DNA of 11,535 bases. Source: Candidatus Hydrogenedentota bacterium. Lineage in GTDB: Bacteria > Hydrogenedentota > Hydrogenedentia > Hydrogenedentales > CAITNO01. Of this stretch, positions 1-6,510 are shown piece by piece. The position numbers and the translations under genes were made by a program. Under the pieces are notes generated by a model. It saw nothing but the letters and a program-made list of their open reading frames with translations, was not told where the DNA came from and did not search any database. The stretch covers positions 1-11,535 of the forward strand of contig JAKPUV010000358.1 of NCBI GenBank assembly GCA_029554925.1. Reading direction: 5' to 3'. Each line of letters opens with the position of its first letter. Position 1 is the stretch's first letter.

Positions 1-1
1 G

Positions 2-2164
2 GACAACGTGCCGGGCGTGCGCGGGATCGGCGACAAGACGGCGCAGAAGCTCATGGCGCAGTACGGCTCCCTGGAGGGGCTCTACGAACATCTGGACGAC
101 CTGAAGGGGAAGCAGCGCGAGAATCTGGAAAACGACCGCGAACAGGCCTACAAAAGCCGCGTGCTCGTGACCATCAAGACCGATGTGGCGCTCGCGGAGA
201 GCCTCGAGGACCTTGTCCGGACCCCCTGGGACCCGGAGCGCCTCAGGGCGCGCTTCCTGGAGCTCGGGTTCGACTCGCTGGCCGGGGAGACCGGCGCCCC
301 CGCGCCGGAGAAGGAGGAGACGCCCGCGGACTACCATCTGGTGCTCGACCGCGCAACCCTCGACCGCGCCCTGGCCGAGATGCGCGCCGCGGGCGGCTTC
401 GCCGTGGACACGGAAACCACCTCCATTGACCCCATGCTGGCCGTACTGGTCGGCGTTTCGCTGAGCGCCGCGCCGGGCACGGGGTACTACATCCCCGTGC
501 GCCACACGCCGGAGGCGCTGACCATCCAGCACGACCCCGACGACCTCACCTCGGTGGAGCGGCTGGACGCCCTCCCCCCGGAGACGGTCATCGCCGCGCT
601 CAAGCCCCTGCTGGAGGACCCGGACATCCCCAAAACGGGCCACAACATCAAGTACGACATGATCGTTTTCGCCAACGAGGGCGTCGAGCTGCGCGGCGTG
701 GGCATGGACACCATGGTCGCCTCCTACTTGACAGATCCGTCGCGCATGCGGCACAATTTGGACGAGGTCAGCCTCCATTACCTGCGTCACACGACCATCC
801 CCATCAGCGCCCTCATCGGCAAAGGCTCCAGGCAGGTCACCTTCGACGAGGTTCCCGTGGACCGGGCGTGCGGGTACGCGTGCGAGGACGCGGACATGTC
901 GCTGCGGCTGGAGGGCGTGTTCCGCCCCCTGCTGCGGGAGCGCGGGCTGGAGGCCCTGCACCGGGAAATTGAAATCCCCCTCATCCACGTGCTCGCCCGC
1001 ATGGAAATGCGCGGCATCGCGCTGGACCCGGAGGTCTTCGCCCGGATGAGCGCCGGGCTGGCCGACCGCCTGAAATCCCTCGAGGAGAGGATTTTCGCGG
1101 CGGCGGACACACAGTTCAACATCAACTCCCCCAAGCAGCTTCAGGAGATCCTGTTCGAAAGGATCGGCCTGAAACCCGTCCGCAAGACCAAGACGGGGCT
1201 CTCCACGGACGTGGACGTGCTGGAGGAGCTCGCCGGAAAGCACCCGCTTCCCGGACTCATACTTGAATACCGTTCCCTGGAAAAGCTGCGGGGCACCTAC
1301 GTGGACGCCCTGCCGAAGCTGGTCCACCCGCGCACGGGCCGCATCCACACGTCGTTCAACCAGGCCGTGGCGGCCACGGGCCGGCTGTCGAGCAGCAACC
1401 CGAACCTGCAGAACATCCCCGTGCGCACGGAGGACGGCCGCCAGATCCGGGGGGGCTTCATCGCCGGCGGCGAAAACCTGCGGCTGGTCTCGGCGGACTA
1501 CTCCCAGATCGAGCTGCGCGTGCTGGCCCACCTGTCGGGCGACCCGGCGATGATCGCGGCCTTCCGCGCCGACGCGGACATCCACCGCGACACGGCGGCC
1601 CGGGTCTTCGGCGTGATGCCCGAGCTGGTCTCCCCCGAGATGCGCCGGCAGGCGAAGGCGGTGAACTTCGGCGTGGTCTACGGCATCAGCGACTTCGGCC
1701 TGTCGCGGAACCTGGGCATCCCCCGGCACGAGGCGGCGCGGTTCATCGCCGACTACTTCGCGCAGTACCCGCGGGTCCGCGAGTGGCTGGACGAGGTGGT
1801 GGTGCGGGCGCGGGAGGAGGGGTATGTGACGACGCTCTTCGGGCGCCGGCGCTACCTGCCGGAACTGGGCAGCCGCGACGCGAACGTCCGCAAGGGGGCC
1901 GAGCGCGCGGCGATCAACACGCCGGTGCAAGGCACTGCGGCGGACATCATCAAGAAGGCCATGGTGGACCTGGACCCGCTGCTGGAGAGGGCGGGGGCGC
2001 GGATGCTCCTGCAGGTGCACGACGAGCTGGTGGTGGAGACGGAGGCCGGGCGCGAGGAGGAGACGGCGGCGCTCATGCGCGGAGTGATGGAGAACGTGCT
2101 GGAGATGTCCGCGCCCCTCCGGGTGGACACGGGCTCCGGGCGGAACTGGTCGGAAATACATTGA
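2..2164 (+). CDS. polA: DNA polymerase I, 5' end cut off by window edge
   Basis: DNA polymerase I (family A) fills gaps and replaces RNA primers during replication and repair in the cytoplasm. The frame is open from the first bases (DNVPGVRGIGDKTA, the helix-hairpin-helix of the 5'-3' exonuclease), so the true start lies upstream and the GTG at position 8 is an internal valine. About 720 codons are visible; family members are usually about 900 or more residues. Counting that valine as residue 1, the 3'-5' exonuclease looks active: DTET at 134-137 (Exo I), GHNIKYD at 211-217 (Exo II) and YACED at 290-294 (Exo III). The polymerase domain has TGRLSSSNPNLQNIP near 457-471, motif A with D497 (SADYSQIE), motif B with R546, K550, F554 and Y558, and motif C HDE at 671-673. 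F554 corresponds to the Phe of E. coli Pol I at position 762. The gene ends 196 bases before rho on the same strand. Identification is near certain. Confidence 0.97.
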   Translation, partial: DNVPGVRGIGDKTAQKLMAQYGSLEGLYEHLDDLKGKQRENLENDREQAYKSRVLVTIKTDVALAESLEDLVRTPWDPERLRARFLELGFDSLAGETGAPAPEKEETPADYHLVLDRATLDRALAEMRAAGGFAVDTETTSIDPMLAVLVGVSLSAAPGTGYYIPVRHTPEALTIQHDPDDLTSVERLDALPPETVIAALKPLLEDPDIPKTGHNIKYDMIVFANEGVELRGVGMDTMVASYLTDPSRMRHNLDEVSLHYLRHTTIPISALIGKGSRQVTFDEVPVDRACGYACEDADMSLRLEGVFRPLLRERGLEALHREIEIPLIHVLARMEMRGIALDPEVFARMSAGLADRLKSLEERIFAAADTQFNINSPKQLQEILFERIGLKPVRKTKTGLSTDVDVLEELAGKHPLPGLILEYRSLEKLRGTYVDALPKLVHPRTGRIHTSFNQAVAATGRLSSSNPNLQNIPVRTEDGRQIRGGFIAGGENLRLVSADYSQIELRVLAHLSGDPAMIAAFRADADIHRDTAARVFGVMPELVSPEMRRQAKAVNFGVVYGISDFGLSRNLGIPRHEAARFIADYFAQYPRVREWLDEVVVRAREEGYVTTLFGRRRYLPELGSRDANVRKGAERAAINTPVQGTAADIIKKAMVDLDPLLERAGARMLLQVHDELVVETEAGREEETAALMRGVMENVLEMSAPLRVDTGSGRNWSEIH

Positions 2165-2172
2165 AAAAAGAA

Positions 2173-2202
2173 TTGACACGGGCGGTCGGTTTTGTGCATT
2201 AT
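2173..2202 (+). promoter_or_regulatory. Probable sigma-70-type promoter for rho
   Basis: TTGACA at 2173-2178 is a perfect -35 box, and CATTAT at 2197-2202 matches the -10 consensus at four of six positions with an 18-base spacer. It lies just after the polA stop in an unusually AT-rich patch of this GC-rich sequence, which supports a promoter. Transcription from here would give rho a leader of roughly 150 bases. The start site is inferred, not shown. Confidence 0.6.
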
Positions 2203-2247
2203 GCGCAGGCGGCGCGCGCAACGGCCCATGACGGCGGACGCGCGCGG

Positions 2248-2271
2248 CCCCTCCCCCCAATCAACACCCCA
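2248..2271 (+). promoter_or_regulatory. C-rich, G-free segment in the rho leader (possible Rho-binding site)
   Basis: These 24 bases contain 16 C and no G, in a region otherwise full of G. Transcribed C-rich, G-poor, unstructured stretches are the known loading sites (rut) for Rho, and the rho gene of E. coli is known to be attenuated by Rho in its own leader. The place is right for autoregulation, but the function is inferred. A perfect 12-base palindrome, GGGACGCGTCCC at 2321-2332, lies between this segment and the rho ribosome binding site. Confidence 0.35.
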
Positions 2272-2360
2272 GGCGTTCCGCGCGTCTAGTCGCGGCTTTT
2301 TCCGCAGCGGCAGGCCCGCGGGGACGCGTCCCGAGAAACGAACAACGGAAAGGAAGGTTC

Positions 2361-3806
2361 ATGGCGGACAACGGAAACGACAAGCACCAGGGATACTCCC
2401 AGGGCGGGCAGAAGAAACGGAACTTCCCCCCGCGCCAGCAGGGGCGCCCCAACAAGCGCCGCCCGCAGGGCCAGGGCCAGGGGGGGCCGCGGAAGCCGCC
2501 GGTGCTTGATGTGGCCAACGAGCCAATGCCGGAAATCTCGCCCGACGGGCCGGAGGTCTCCATCACGGCCATGAAGGCCATGTCCATGGCCGAGCTCGTC
2601 ATGCTGGCGGAGTCCCTGGAGCTGACGGAGTACGGCGGGCTGAAGAAGGCCGACCTGATCTTCATGATCCTCCAGGCCAGCATCGAGAAGGCGGGCTCCG
2701 CCTTCGGCGAGGGCGCCCTGGAGATCCTGCCCGACGGCTTCGGCTTCCTGCGCTCGCCCGACTACTCCTACATCCCCGGTCCGGACGACATCTACGTCTC
2801 CCCCTCGCAGATCCGCAAGTTCGGCCTGCGCACCGGCGACACCATCCGCGGCCACGTCCGCCCGCCCAAGGAGGGCGAGCGCTACTTCGCCCTGCTCAAG
2901 GTGGAGTCGGTGAACGATGAGAGCCCCGAGGAGGCCTACCGCCGCATCAACTTCGACAACCTCACGCCGCTCCACCCGAACGAGCGGATCCGCCTCGAGA
3001 CCACGCAGGAGGAGACGGCCATGCGCATCATGGACCTCATCTCCCCCATCGGCAAGGGGCAGCGCGGCCTCATCGTGGCCGCCCCGTTCACCGGCAAGAC
3101 GGTCCTCCTCCAGAAGATCGCCAACAGCATCGCCGTGAACCACCCCGAGATGACCGTGATCGTCCTGCTCATCGACGAGCGCCCCGAGGAGGTCACGGAC
3201 ATGCAGCGCAGCGTGAAGGGCGAGGTCATCGCCTCCACGTTCGACGAGCCGCCGGAGCGGCACGTCCAGGTCGCCGAGATGGTGCTGAACAAGGCCAAGC
3301 GCCTCGTGGAGCACAAGAAGGACGTCGTGATCCTGCTGGACTCCATCACGCGCCTCGCCCGCGCCTACAACGTCATCGTGCCGCCGAGCGGCAAGGTGCT
3401 CTCGGGCGGCGTGGACTCCAACGCCCTCCAGCGGCCCAAGCGCTTCTTCGGCGCCGCCCGCAACATTGAGGAGGGCGGCAGCCTGACCATCCTCGCCACG
3501 GCCCTCATCGAGACCGGCAGCCGCATGGACGATGTCATCTTCGAGGAGTTCAAGGGCACGGGCAACATGGAGCTGCACCTGGACCGCCGCCTCATGGAGA
3601 AGCGCATCTTCCCGGCCATCGACGTGATCAAGTCGCGCACGCGCAAGGAGGAGCTGCTCCTGAGCCAGGAGGAGCTGGAGCGCATCTGGCTGCTCCTGCG
3701 GGTGCTCGGCCCCCTCGAGCCCGCCGAGGCCGCGGAGCTGCTCATCGGCAAGCTCAAGAAGACCAAGAGCAACGAGGACTTCCTGTCCATGATGCAGAAG
3801 ATGTGA
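2361..3806 (+). CDS. rho: Transcription termination factor Rho
   Basis: Rho is a hexameric RNA-dependent ATPase/helicase that binds nascent C-rich RNA and releases RNA polymerase. The protein has 481 residues against about 419 in E. coli; the excess is an N-terminal tail. Residues 1-47 are low-complexity, rich in Gln, Gly, Arg, Lys and Pro, and probably disordered. A Rho N-terminal helical domain follows (about 68-112), then the cold-shock RNA-binding domain (about 116-185, with GFGFLR at 126-131) and the ATPase core. The P-loop is APFTGKT at 241-247, the catalytic-Glu segment is [10 protein letters not shown] (E273, R274), Walker B is VVILLD ending at D327 followed by S328, and the arginine finger is R415 in EKRIFPAID. 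The loop SRMDD...[13 protein letters not shown] is conserved. The start is supported by GGAAAGGAAGG ending three bases before ATG. The P-loop differs from the E. coli PPKAGKT at three positions, including Lys to Phe (F243). A strong hairpin terminator follows the gene. Confidence 0.97.
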   Translation: MADNGNDKHQGYSQGGQKKRNFPPRQQGRPNKRRPQGQGQGGPRKPPVLDVANEPMPEISPDGPEVSITAMKAMSMAELVMLAESLELTEYGGLKKADLIFMILQASIEKAGSAFGEGALEILPDGFGFLRSPDYSYIPGPDDIYVSPSQIRKFGLRTGDTIRGHVRPPKEGERYFALLKVESVNDESPEEAYRRINFDNLTPLHPNERIRLETTQEETAMRIMDLISPIGKGQRGLIVAAPFTGKTVLLQKIANSIAVNHPEMTVIVLLIDERPEEVTDMQRSVKGEVIASTFDEPPERHVQVAEMVLNKAKRLVEHKKDVVILLDSITRLARAYNVIVPPSGKVLSGGVDSNALQRPKRFFGAARNIEEGGSLTILATALIETGSRMDDVIFEEFKGTGNMELHLDRRLMEKRIFPAIDVIKSRTRKEELLLSQEELERIWLLLRVLGPLEPAEAAELLIGKLKKTKSNEDFLSMMQKM

Positions 3807-3835
3807 CCGTCCCCCCCGGACGCCCCGAAACACCG

Positions 3836-3869
3836 CGGGCGCGCGTCCCTTTCGGGGGACGCGCGCCCG
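3836..3869 (+). terminator. Hairpin terminator between convergent rho and proS
   Basis: A perfect 13-base-pair stem pairs 3837-3849 (GGGCGCGCGTCCC) with 3856-3868 around a 6-base loop. A further C-G pair at 3836/3869 makes 14 pairs. It begins 29 bases after the rho stop and is followed by GTTTCCTTTTCC, an imperfect T-rich tail, so it reads best as the rho terminator. On the other strand it lies just past the proS stop, but no comparable T-run follows there, so two-way action is possible but less certain. Confidence 0.85.
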
Positions 3870-3885
3870 TTTCCTTTTCCTTGCC

Positions 3886-5313
3886 TCAGTACGACTGCGC
3901 CGCGATCACCCGGTTCCGGCAGGGCGCCCCCGTGATCATGCAGGGCCCCTCCTCCTCCGGCGCGTCGAAGGGGATGCACCGCACCGTGGAGCGGGTCTCG
4001 TCCTGCAGCCGCTTCTCGACCTCCGGGTTGGTCACGTCGAGGAACACCCGGTAGAACCCGCCGCCGCCCACGCGCTCCTTGTACTCGTCGTAGCTGTCCA
4101 CCGTGTGCGTCCCCTCCTCCAGCCGCCGCTTCGCGCGCTCGAACAGGCTCGACTGGATGTCCTCCAGCAGCCGCTCCAGGTTCTCACGCAGGCCGTCCAT
4201 GGACATCGGGGTCTTCTCCCCCGTGTCCCGCCGCACCACGACCACCGTGTTGTTCGCCACGTCGCGCGGGCCCACCTCCACCCGCACGGGCACGCCCTTC
4301 AGCTCCCACTCGGCGAACTTGAAGCCCGGCTTGTGCTGGTCGCGGTCGTCAATCTTGTAGAACAGCGGGTCCCAGTCGCGGGTCAGTTCGCGGATCCAGC
4401 CCAGCACGAGGTCCATCTCCTCGTCGCTACGCCAGATGGGCACGAACACCACCGGCACCGGCGCGAGGCGCGGCGGGATCACCAGCCCGCTGTCGTCGCT
4501 GTGCGTCATGATGAGCGCGCCGATCAGCCGCGTGGACACGCCCCAGCTGCTGGCGTGCACGTACTTCAGCTCCTTGTCCTTGTCCTGGAACTTCACGTCG
4601 AAGGCCTTGGCGAAGTTCTGGCCGAGGTGGTGCGACGTGCCCGCCTGAAGCGCCTTGCCGTCCTGCATCATCGCCTCGATGCAGTAGGTGTGGTCGGCCC
4701 CAGCAAACTTCTCGGACTCGGTCTTGCGCCCCACCACCACCGGCATGGCCATGTACTCCTCGGCGAAGCGCCGGTACACGTTCACCATCTTCATCGTCTC
4801 CTCCTCCGCCTCCTCGTGGGTCGCGTGGGCCGTGTGCCCCTCCTGCCAAAGGAACTCCGTCGTCCGCAGGAACAGCCGCGTCCGCATCTCCCACCGGCAC
4901 ACGTTCGCCCACTGGTTGATCAGGATGGGCAGGTCGCGGTAGGAGTTGATCCAGTTCTTGTAGGTGGACCAGATGATGGTCTCGGAGGTCGGACGGATCG
5001 CCAGGTTCTCCTCCAGCTTCTTCCCGCCGCCGTGGGTGACCATGGCGCACTCGGGCGCGAAGCCCTCCACATGCTCCGCCTCCTTCTTCAGGAAACTCTC
5101 CGGGATGAACATGGGAAAGTAGGCGTTGACGTGCCCCGTCTCCTTGAACATCCGGTCCAGCCGCTGCTGGATCCGCTCCCAGATCCCGTAGCCCGTCGGG
5201 CGGATGACCATGCACCCCTTCACGGGGGAATAGTCCGCCATTTCCGCCTTCAGCACAATGTCAATGTACCACTGGGAGTAGTCTTCTGAACGCTTGGTGA
5301 TGCCTTTGGTCAT
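3886..5313 (-). CDS. proS: Prolyl-tRNA synthetase, type III (archaeal/eukaryote-like)
   Basis: This class II synthetase charges tRNA-Pro with proline in the cytoplasm. At 475 residues and without the roughly 180-residue editing insertion of the E. coli-type enzyme, it is the short archaeal/eukaryote-like form found in some bacteria. Visible signatures are motif 1 around 42-71 (GYGIWERI...YFPMFIP), RPTSET at 107-112, motif 2 ([22 protein letters not shown]140-H160), the proline-pocket strand [16 protein letters not shown] (223-238) and motif 3 ([16 protein letters not shown], 270-285). The anticodon-binding domain runs from about 286 to 395 and a C-terminal domain ends in Tyr475, as is typical of this type. 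The C-terminal domain keeps only C446, C458 and C465. Where zinc-binding relatives have a first Cys pair, this protein reads [11 protein letters not shown], so zinc binding is probably lost or altered. On the minus strand AAGGA lies 11 bases before ATG, a rather long spacing. The gene is convergent with rho. Confidence 0.96.
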   Translation of the reverse strand: MTKGITKRSEDYSQWYIDIVLKAEMADYSPVKGCMVIRPTGYGIWERIQQRLDRMFKETGHVNAYFPMFIPESFLKKEAEHVEGFAPECAMVTHGGGKKLEENLAIRPTSETIIWSTYKNWINSYRDLPILINQWANVCRWEMRTRLFLRTTEFLWQEGHTAHATHEEAEEETMKMVNVYRRFAEEYMAMPVVVGRKTESEKFAGADHTYCIEAMMQDGKALQAGTSHHLGQNFAKAFDVKFQDKDKELKYVHASSWGVSTRLIGALIMTHSDDSGLVIPPRLAPVPVVFVPIWRSDEEMDLVLGWIRELTRDWDPLFYKIDDRDQHKPGFKFAEWELKGVPVRVEVGPRDVANNTVVVVRRDTGEKTPMSMDGLRENLERLLEDIQSSLFERAKRRLEEGTHTVDSYDEYKERVGGGGFYRVFLDVTNPEVEKRLQDETRSTVRCIPFDAPEEEGPCMITGAPCRNRVIAAQSY

Positions 5314-5378
5314 GGGAGGGGATTTCCTTCAAAGAAGCGGGTTGGGGGCCGAAAATCAACGCCGGAATGGTAGCACAC

Positions 5379-5395
5379 GGCGGCCGGTGGCCGCC
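5379..5395. repeat. Small perfect palindrome upstream of proS
   Basis: GGCGGCC (5379-5385) and GGCCGCC (5389-5395) form a 7-pair stem with a 3-base loop. It sits 65 bases before the proS start in the 250-base divergent spacer between proS and the small gene at 5564. It could be an operator or a small hairpin, or chance in GC-rich DNA. I see no convincing -35/-10 pair elsewhere in this spacer. Confidence 0.3.
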
Positions 5396-5563
5396 ACCCC
5401 GCCCCCTCCTAACAGTTCATGCCGGAACAGGTTGCGGCCCGCGCGGCCCCGAATGGCCGGGTTTGCGGAATATGCGGGCGAACGCCGGGGTTTACAGGGA
5501 AAGAAGAGCTGTTTCTGCGTGCGTCCGGAGTTCGGCGCAACGCCAACCAAGGAGGGAAGAGAG

Positions 5564-5833
5564 ATGGCCGCCACCCACCCTGTGATGAAAGTCCTGAAGG
5601 AAGCCTTTGACTTCGTCGTGTCAAAGAACGGCTGCTGGAACCATGACGAGTGGGAAGCCTTCTGCAGGGACGCCCACGACAGCGGCGTCCAGCTCTTCCC
5701 GGAAAATGAGGCCGCCCTCGGCGCCATCCTCGAAAACGTGCGGCAGTTGTATCTCGCCACCCCCGCCGCCCCGGCCCCCAAGAAATGCGCCGCCCCCAAG
5801 AAGGCCGCGCCCCGCAAGAAGAAGGCGGAGTAG
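5564..5833 (+). CDS. Small protein of unknown function with basic Lys/Ala/Pro tail
   Basis: This is an 89-residue protein I do not recognise. The start is set by a near-perfect ribosome binding site, AAGGAGGG at 5549-5556, seven bases before ATG; the frame is open further upstream, but nothing there looks like coding sequence. Residues 1-65 look like a small mixed-helical domain (KVLKEAFDFVVSKNG, EWEAFCRDAHDSG, ALGAILENVRQLYLA) with C24 and C34. Residues 66-89 switch to a Pro/Ala/Lys tail with repeated APKK/AAPRKKK units, like the tails of histone H1-like or other nucleic-acid-binding proteins. No signal peptide or membrane segment is visible, so a cytoplasmic location is likely. It is divergent from proS, and the repeat-rich spacer follows it. 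A DNA- or RNA-binding role is inference from composition only. Confidence 0.75.
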   Translation: MAATHPVMKVLKEAFDFVVSKNGCWNHDEWEAFCRDAHDSGVQLFPENEAALGAILENVRQLYLATPAAPAPKKCAAPKKAAPRKKKAE

Positions 5834-5868
5834 CCGGGTCCTTGACCGATCCCCTGGCCGATGGACAG

Positions 5869-5905
5869 GCGAAGCGTTCGCGGGAACGAGATGGCCGCGC
5901 TTCGC
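5869..5905 (+). repeat. Hairpin downstream of the small gene
   Basis: GCGAAGCG (5869-5876) pairs perfectly with CGCTTCGC (5898-5905) around a 21-base loop, starting 35 bases after the stop of the small gene. No T-run follows, so it is not a clear intrinsic terminator; it may be part of the repeat cluster filling the spacer. A second small hairpin, CGGTTG (5945-5950) with CAACCG (5959-5964), follows. Confidence 0.4.
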
Positions 5906-5985
5906 TGCTAATGAAGTAACGTATTCTTCCGCGCCCCAAGCTACCGGTTGTTCTCTGCCAACCGTGGAAACGGCCAAGAGCGAAA

Positions 5986-6230
5986 GTCCTGGGCATCCCG
6001 GAGGGATGCAGGACATTAGCCGGTGGTTGAGCGCAGCGATACCACCGGACAGCAGGCCCCCCCATTTTTCCAAGAACCCCGGCAGGGGTTCAGGACACGT
6101 CGGTTCCCGTTGGCCCCGGTGTCCCGCACCCCTGCCGGGGTGCCAAGAAGACGGGGAGGACCCGCTTCCCGGTGGTGTCGCTGCTCTCAACCACCGGCTA
6201 ATGGCCCTCACCCCTCCGGGGTGAAGAGGG
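5986..6230. repeat. Composite inverted repeat made of six hairpins (REP/BIME-like)
   Basis: Two arms, 5992-6098 and 6120-6226, are inverted copies that align without gaps at 84 of 107 positions by hand count, around a 21-base centre. Each arm holds three hairpins. Arm 1: CATCCC-GGA-GGGATG at 5994-6008 (extended outward by GTCCTG/CAGGAC to 5986-6014 with a 2-base bulge), CCGGTGGT/ACCACCGG at 6020-6048 with a 13-base loop, and AACCCC-GGCA-GGGGTT at 6075-6090. Arm 2, in mirror order: GCACCCC-TGCC-GGGGTGC at 6126-6143, CCGGTGGT/ACCACCGG at 6169-6197 with a 13-base loop, and TCACCCC-TCC-GGGGTGA at 6208-6224. The layout resembles repetitive extragenic palindromes arranged as inverted pairs. No transposase is in the window, so any mobiliser would be elsewhere. 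It gives similar open frames on both strands, which I regard as spurious. Confidence 0.8.
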
Positions 6231-6313
6231 AAGGACACCCGTAATCCATAGTTTCATGGACAGAATTCCCGCCCACGGCGGTCAGGGGCTCGCCATGACG
6301 CGTTTTCCCCGTC

Positions 6314-6347
6314 ATTGCGAATCGGCCGCCCCCGCCGATGGGGCAAT
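6314..6347. repeat. Imperfect hairpin repeat of the ATTGC...GCAAT type
   Basis: ATTGC (6314-6318) pairs with GCAAT (6343-6347), and ATCGGC (6321-6326) pairs with GCCGAT (6334-6339), with a small internal bulge and a 7-base loop. The outer sequence (GTCATTGCGA...GGGGCAATCTC) resembles dispersed intergenic repeats seen in many unrelated bacteria. It is a different family from the element at 5986-6230. Just before it, ATGACG (6295-6300) and CGTCAT (6310-6315) can also pair. The rest of 6231-6510 holds no credible gene. Confidence 0.5.
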
Positions 6348-6418
6348 CTCTTGTCGGAAAGCCTCCAGTCCGGCGCGTCCCGCAAGCAGAACCTTCTCGC
6401 CGCGCACCTCCGCATTTC

Positions 6419-6448
6419 TTGCTCCCCTTCCCTTCGGGTCTCTATGAT
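6419..6448 (+). promoter_or_regulatory. Weak candidate promoter for the glycosidase-like gene
   Basis: TATGAT at 6443-6448 matches the -10 consensus at five of six positions. The only -35 candidate at a usable distance is TTGCTC at 6419-6424, with an 18-base spacer and three matches. It lies about 60 bases before the chosen start. A small hairpin, GGGG-CATT-CCCC at 6452-6463, falls in the presumed leader. Confidence 0.3.
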
Positions 6449-6510
6449 TTAGGGGCATTCCCCGGCTGAACCCCTCATCCGGGAAACCCGACTTCATGGA
6501 GCTTGACTAC

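Noticed and set aside
2192..2509. A possible upstream reading frame overlapping the start of rho
   Set aside because: It runs out of frame into rho, is Arg/Pro/Gly-rich, and has no ribosome binding site; it is more likely open by chance.
2286..3833. A 515-codon open frame on the minus strand opposite rho
   Set aside because: It is an antisense shadow of a highly conserved gene in GC-rich DNA; composition is Leu/Asp/His/Val-rich with no recognisable motif.
4105..5289. A 394-codon open frame on the plus strand opposite proS
   Set aside because: Antisense shadow; His/Leu/Arg-rich translation without family features, while proS on the other strand is certain.
5491..5519. TTTACA as a -35 box for the small gene at 5564
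   Set aside because: No acceptable -10 box lies 16-18 bases downstream, so I do not call a promoter there.
5607..6238. Two 205-codon frames, one on each strand, running over the composite palindrome
   Set aside because: They give near-identical peptides (for example AALNHRLM on both) because the DNA is an inverted repeat. They also overlap the small gene at 5564, and neither has a convincing ribosome binding site.
6256..6447. A 63-codon frame in the repeat spacer
   Set aside because: It crosses the ATTGC...GCAAT hairpin, has no ribosome binding site and no protein-like pattern.
5834..6510. A CRISPR array or a transposon with terminal repeats
   Set aside because: The repeats are inverted hairpin units, not regularly spaced direct repeats, and no transposase frame or target duplication is visible.
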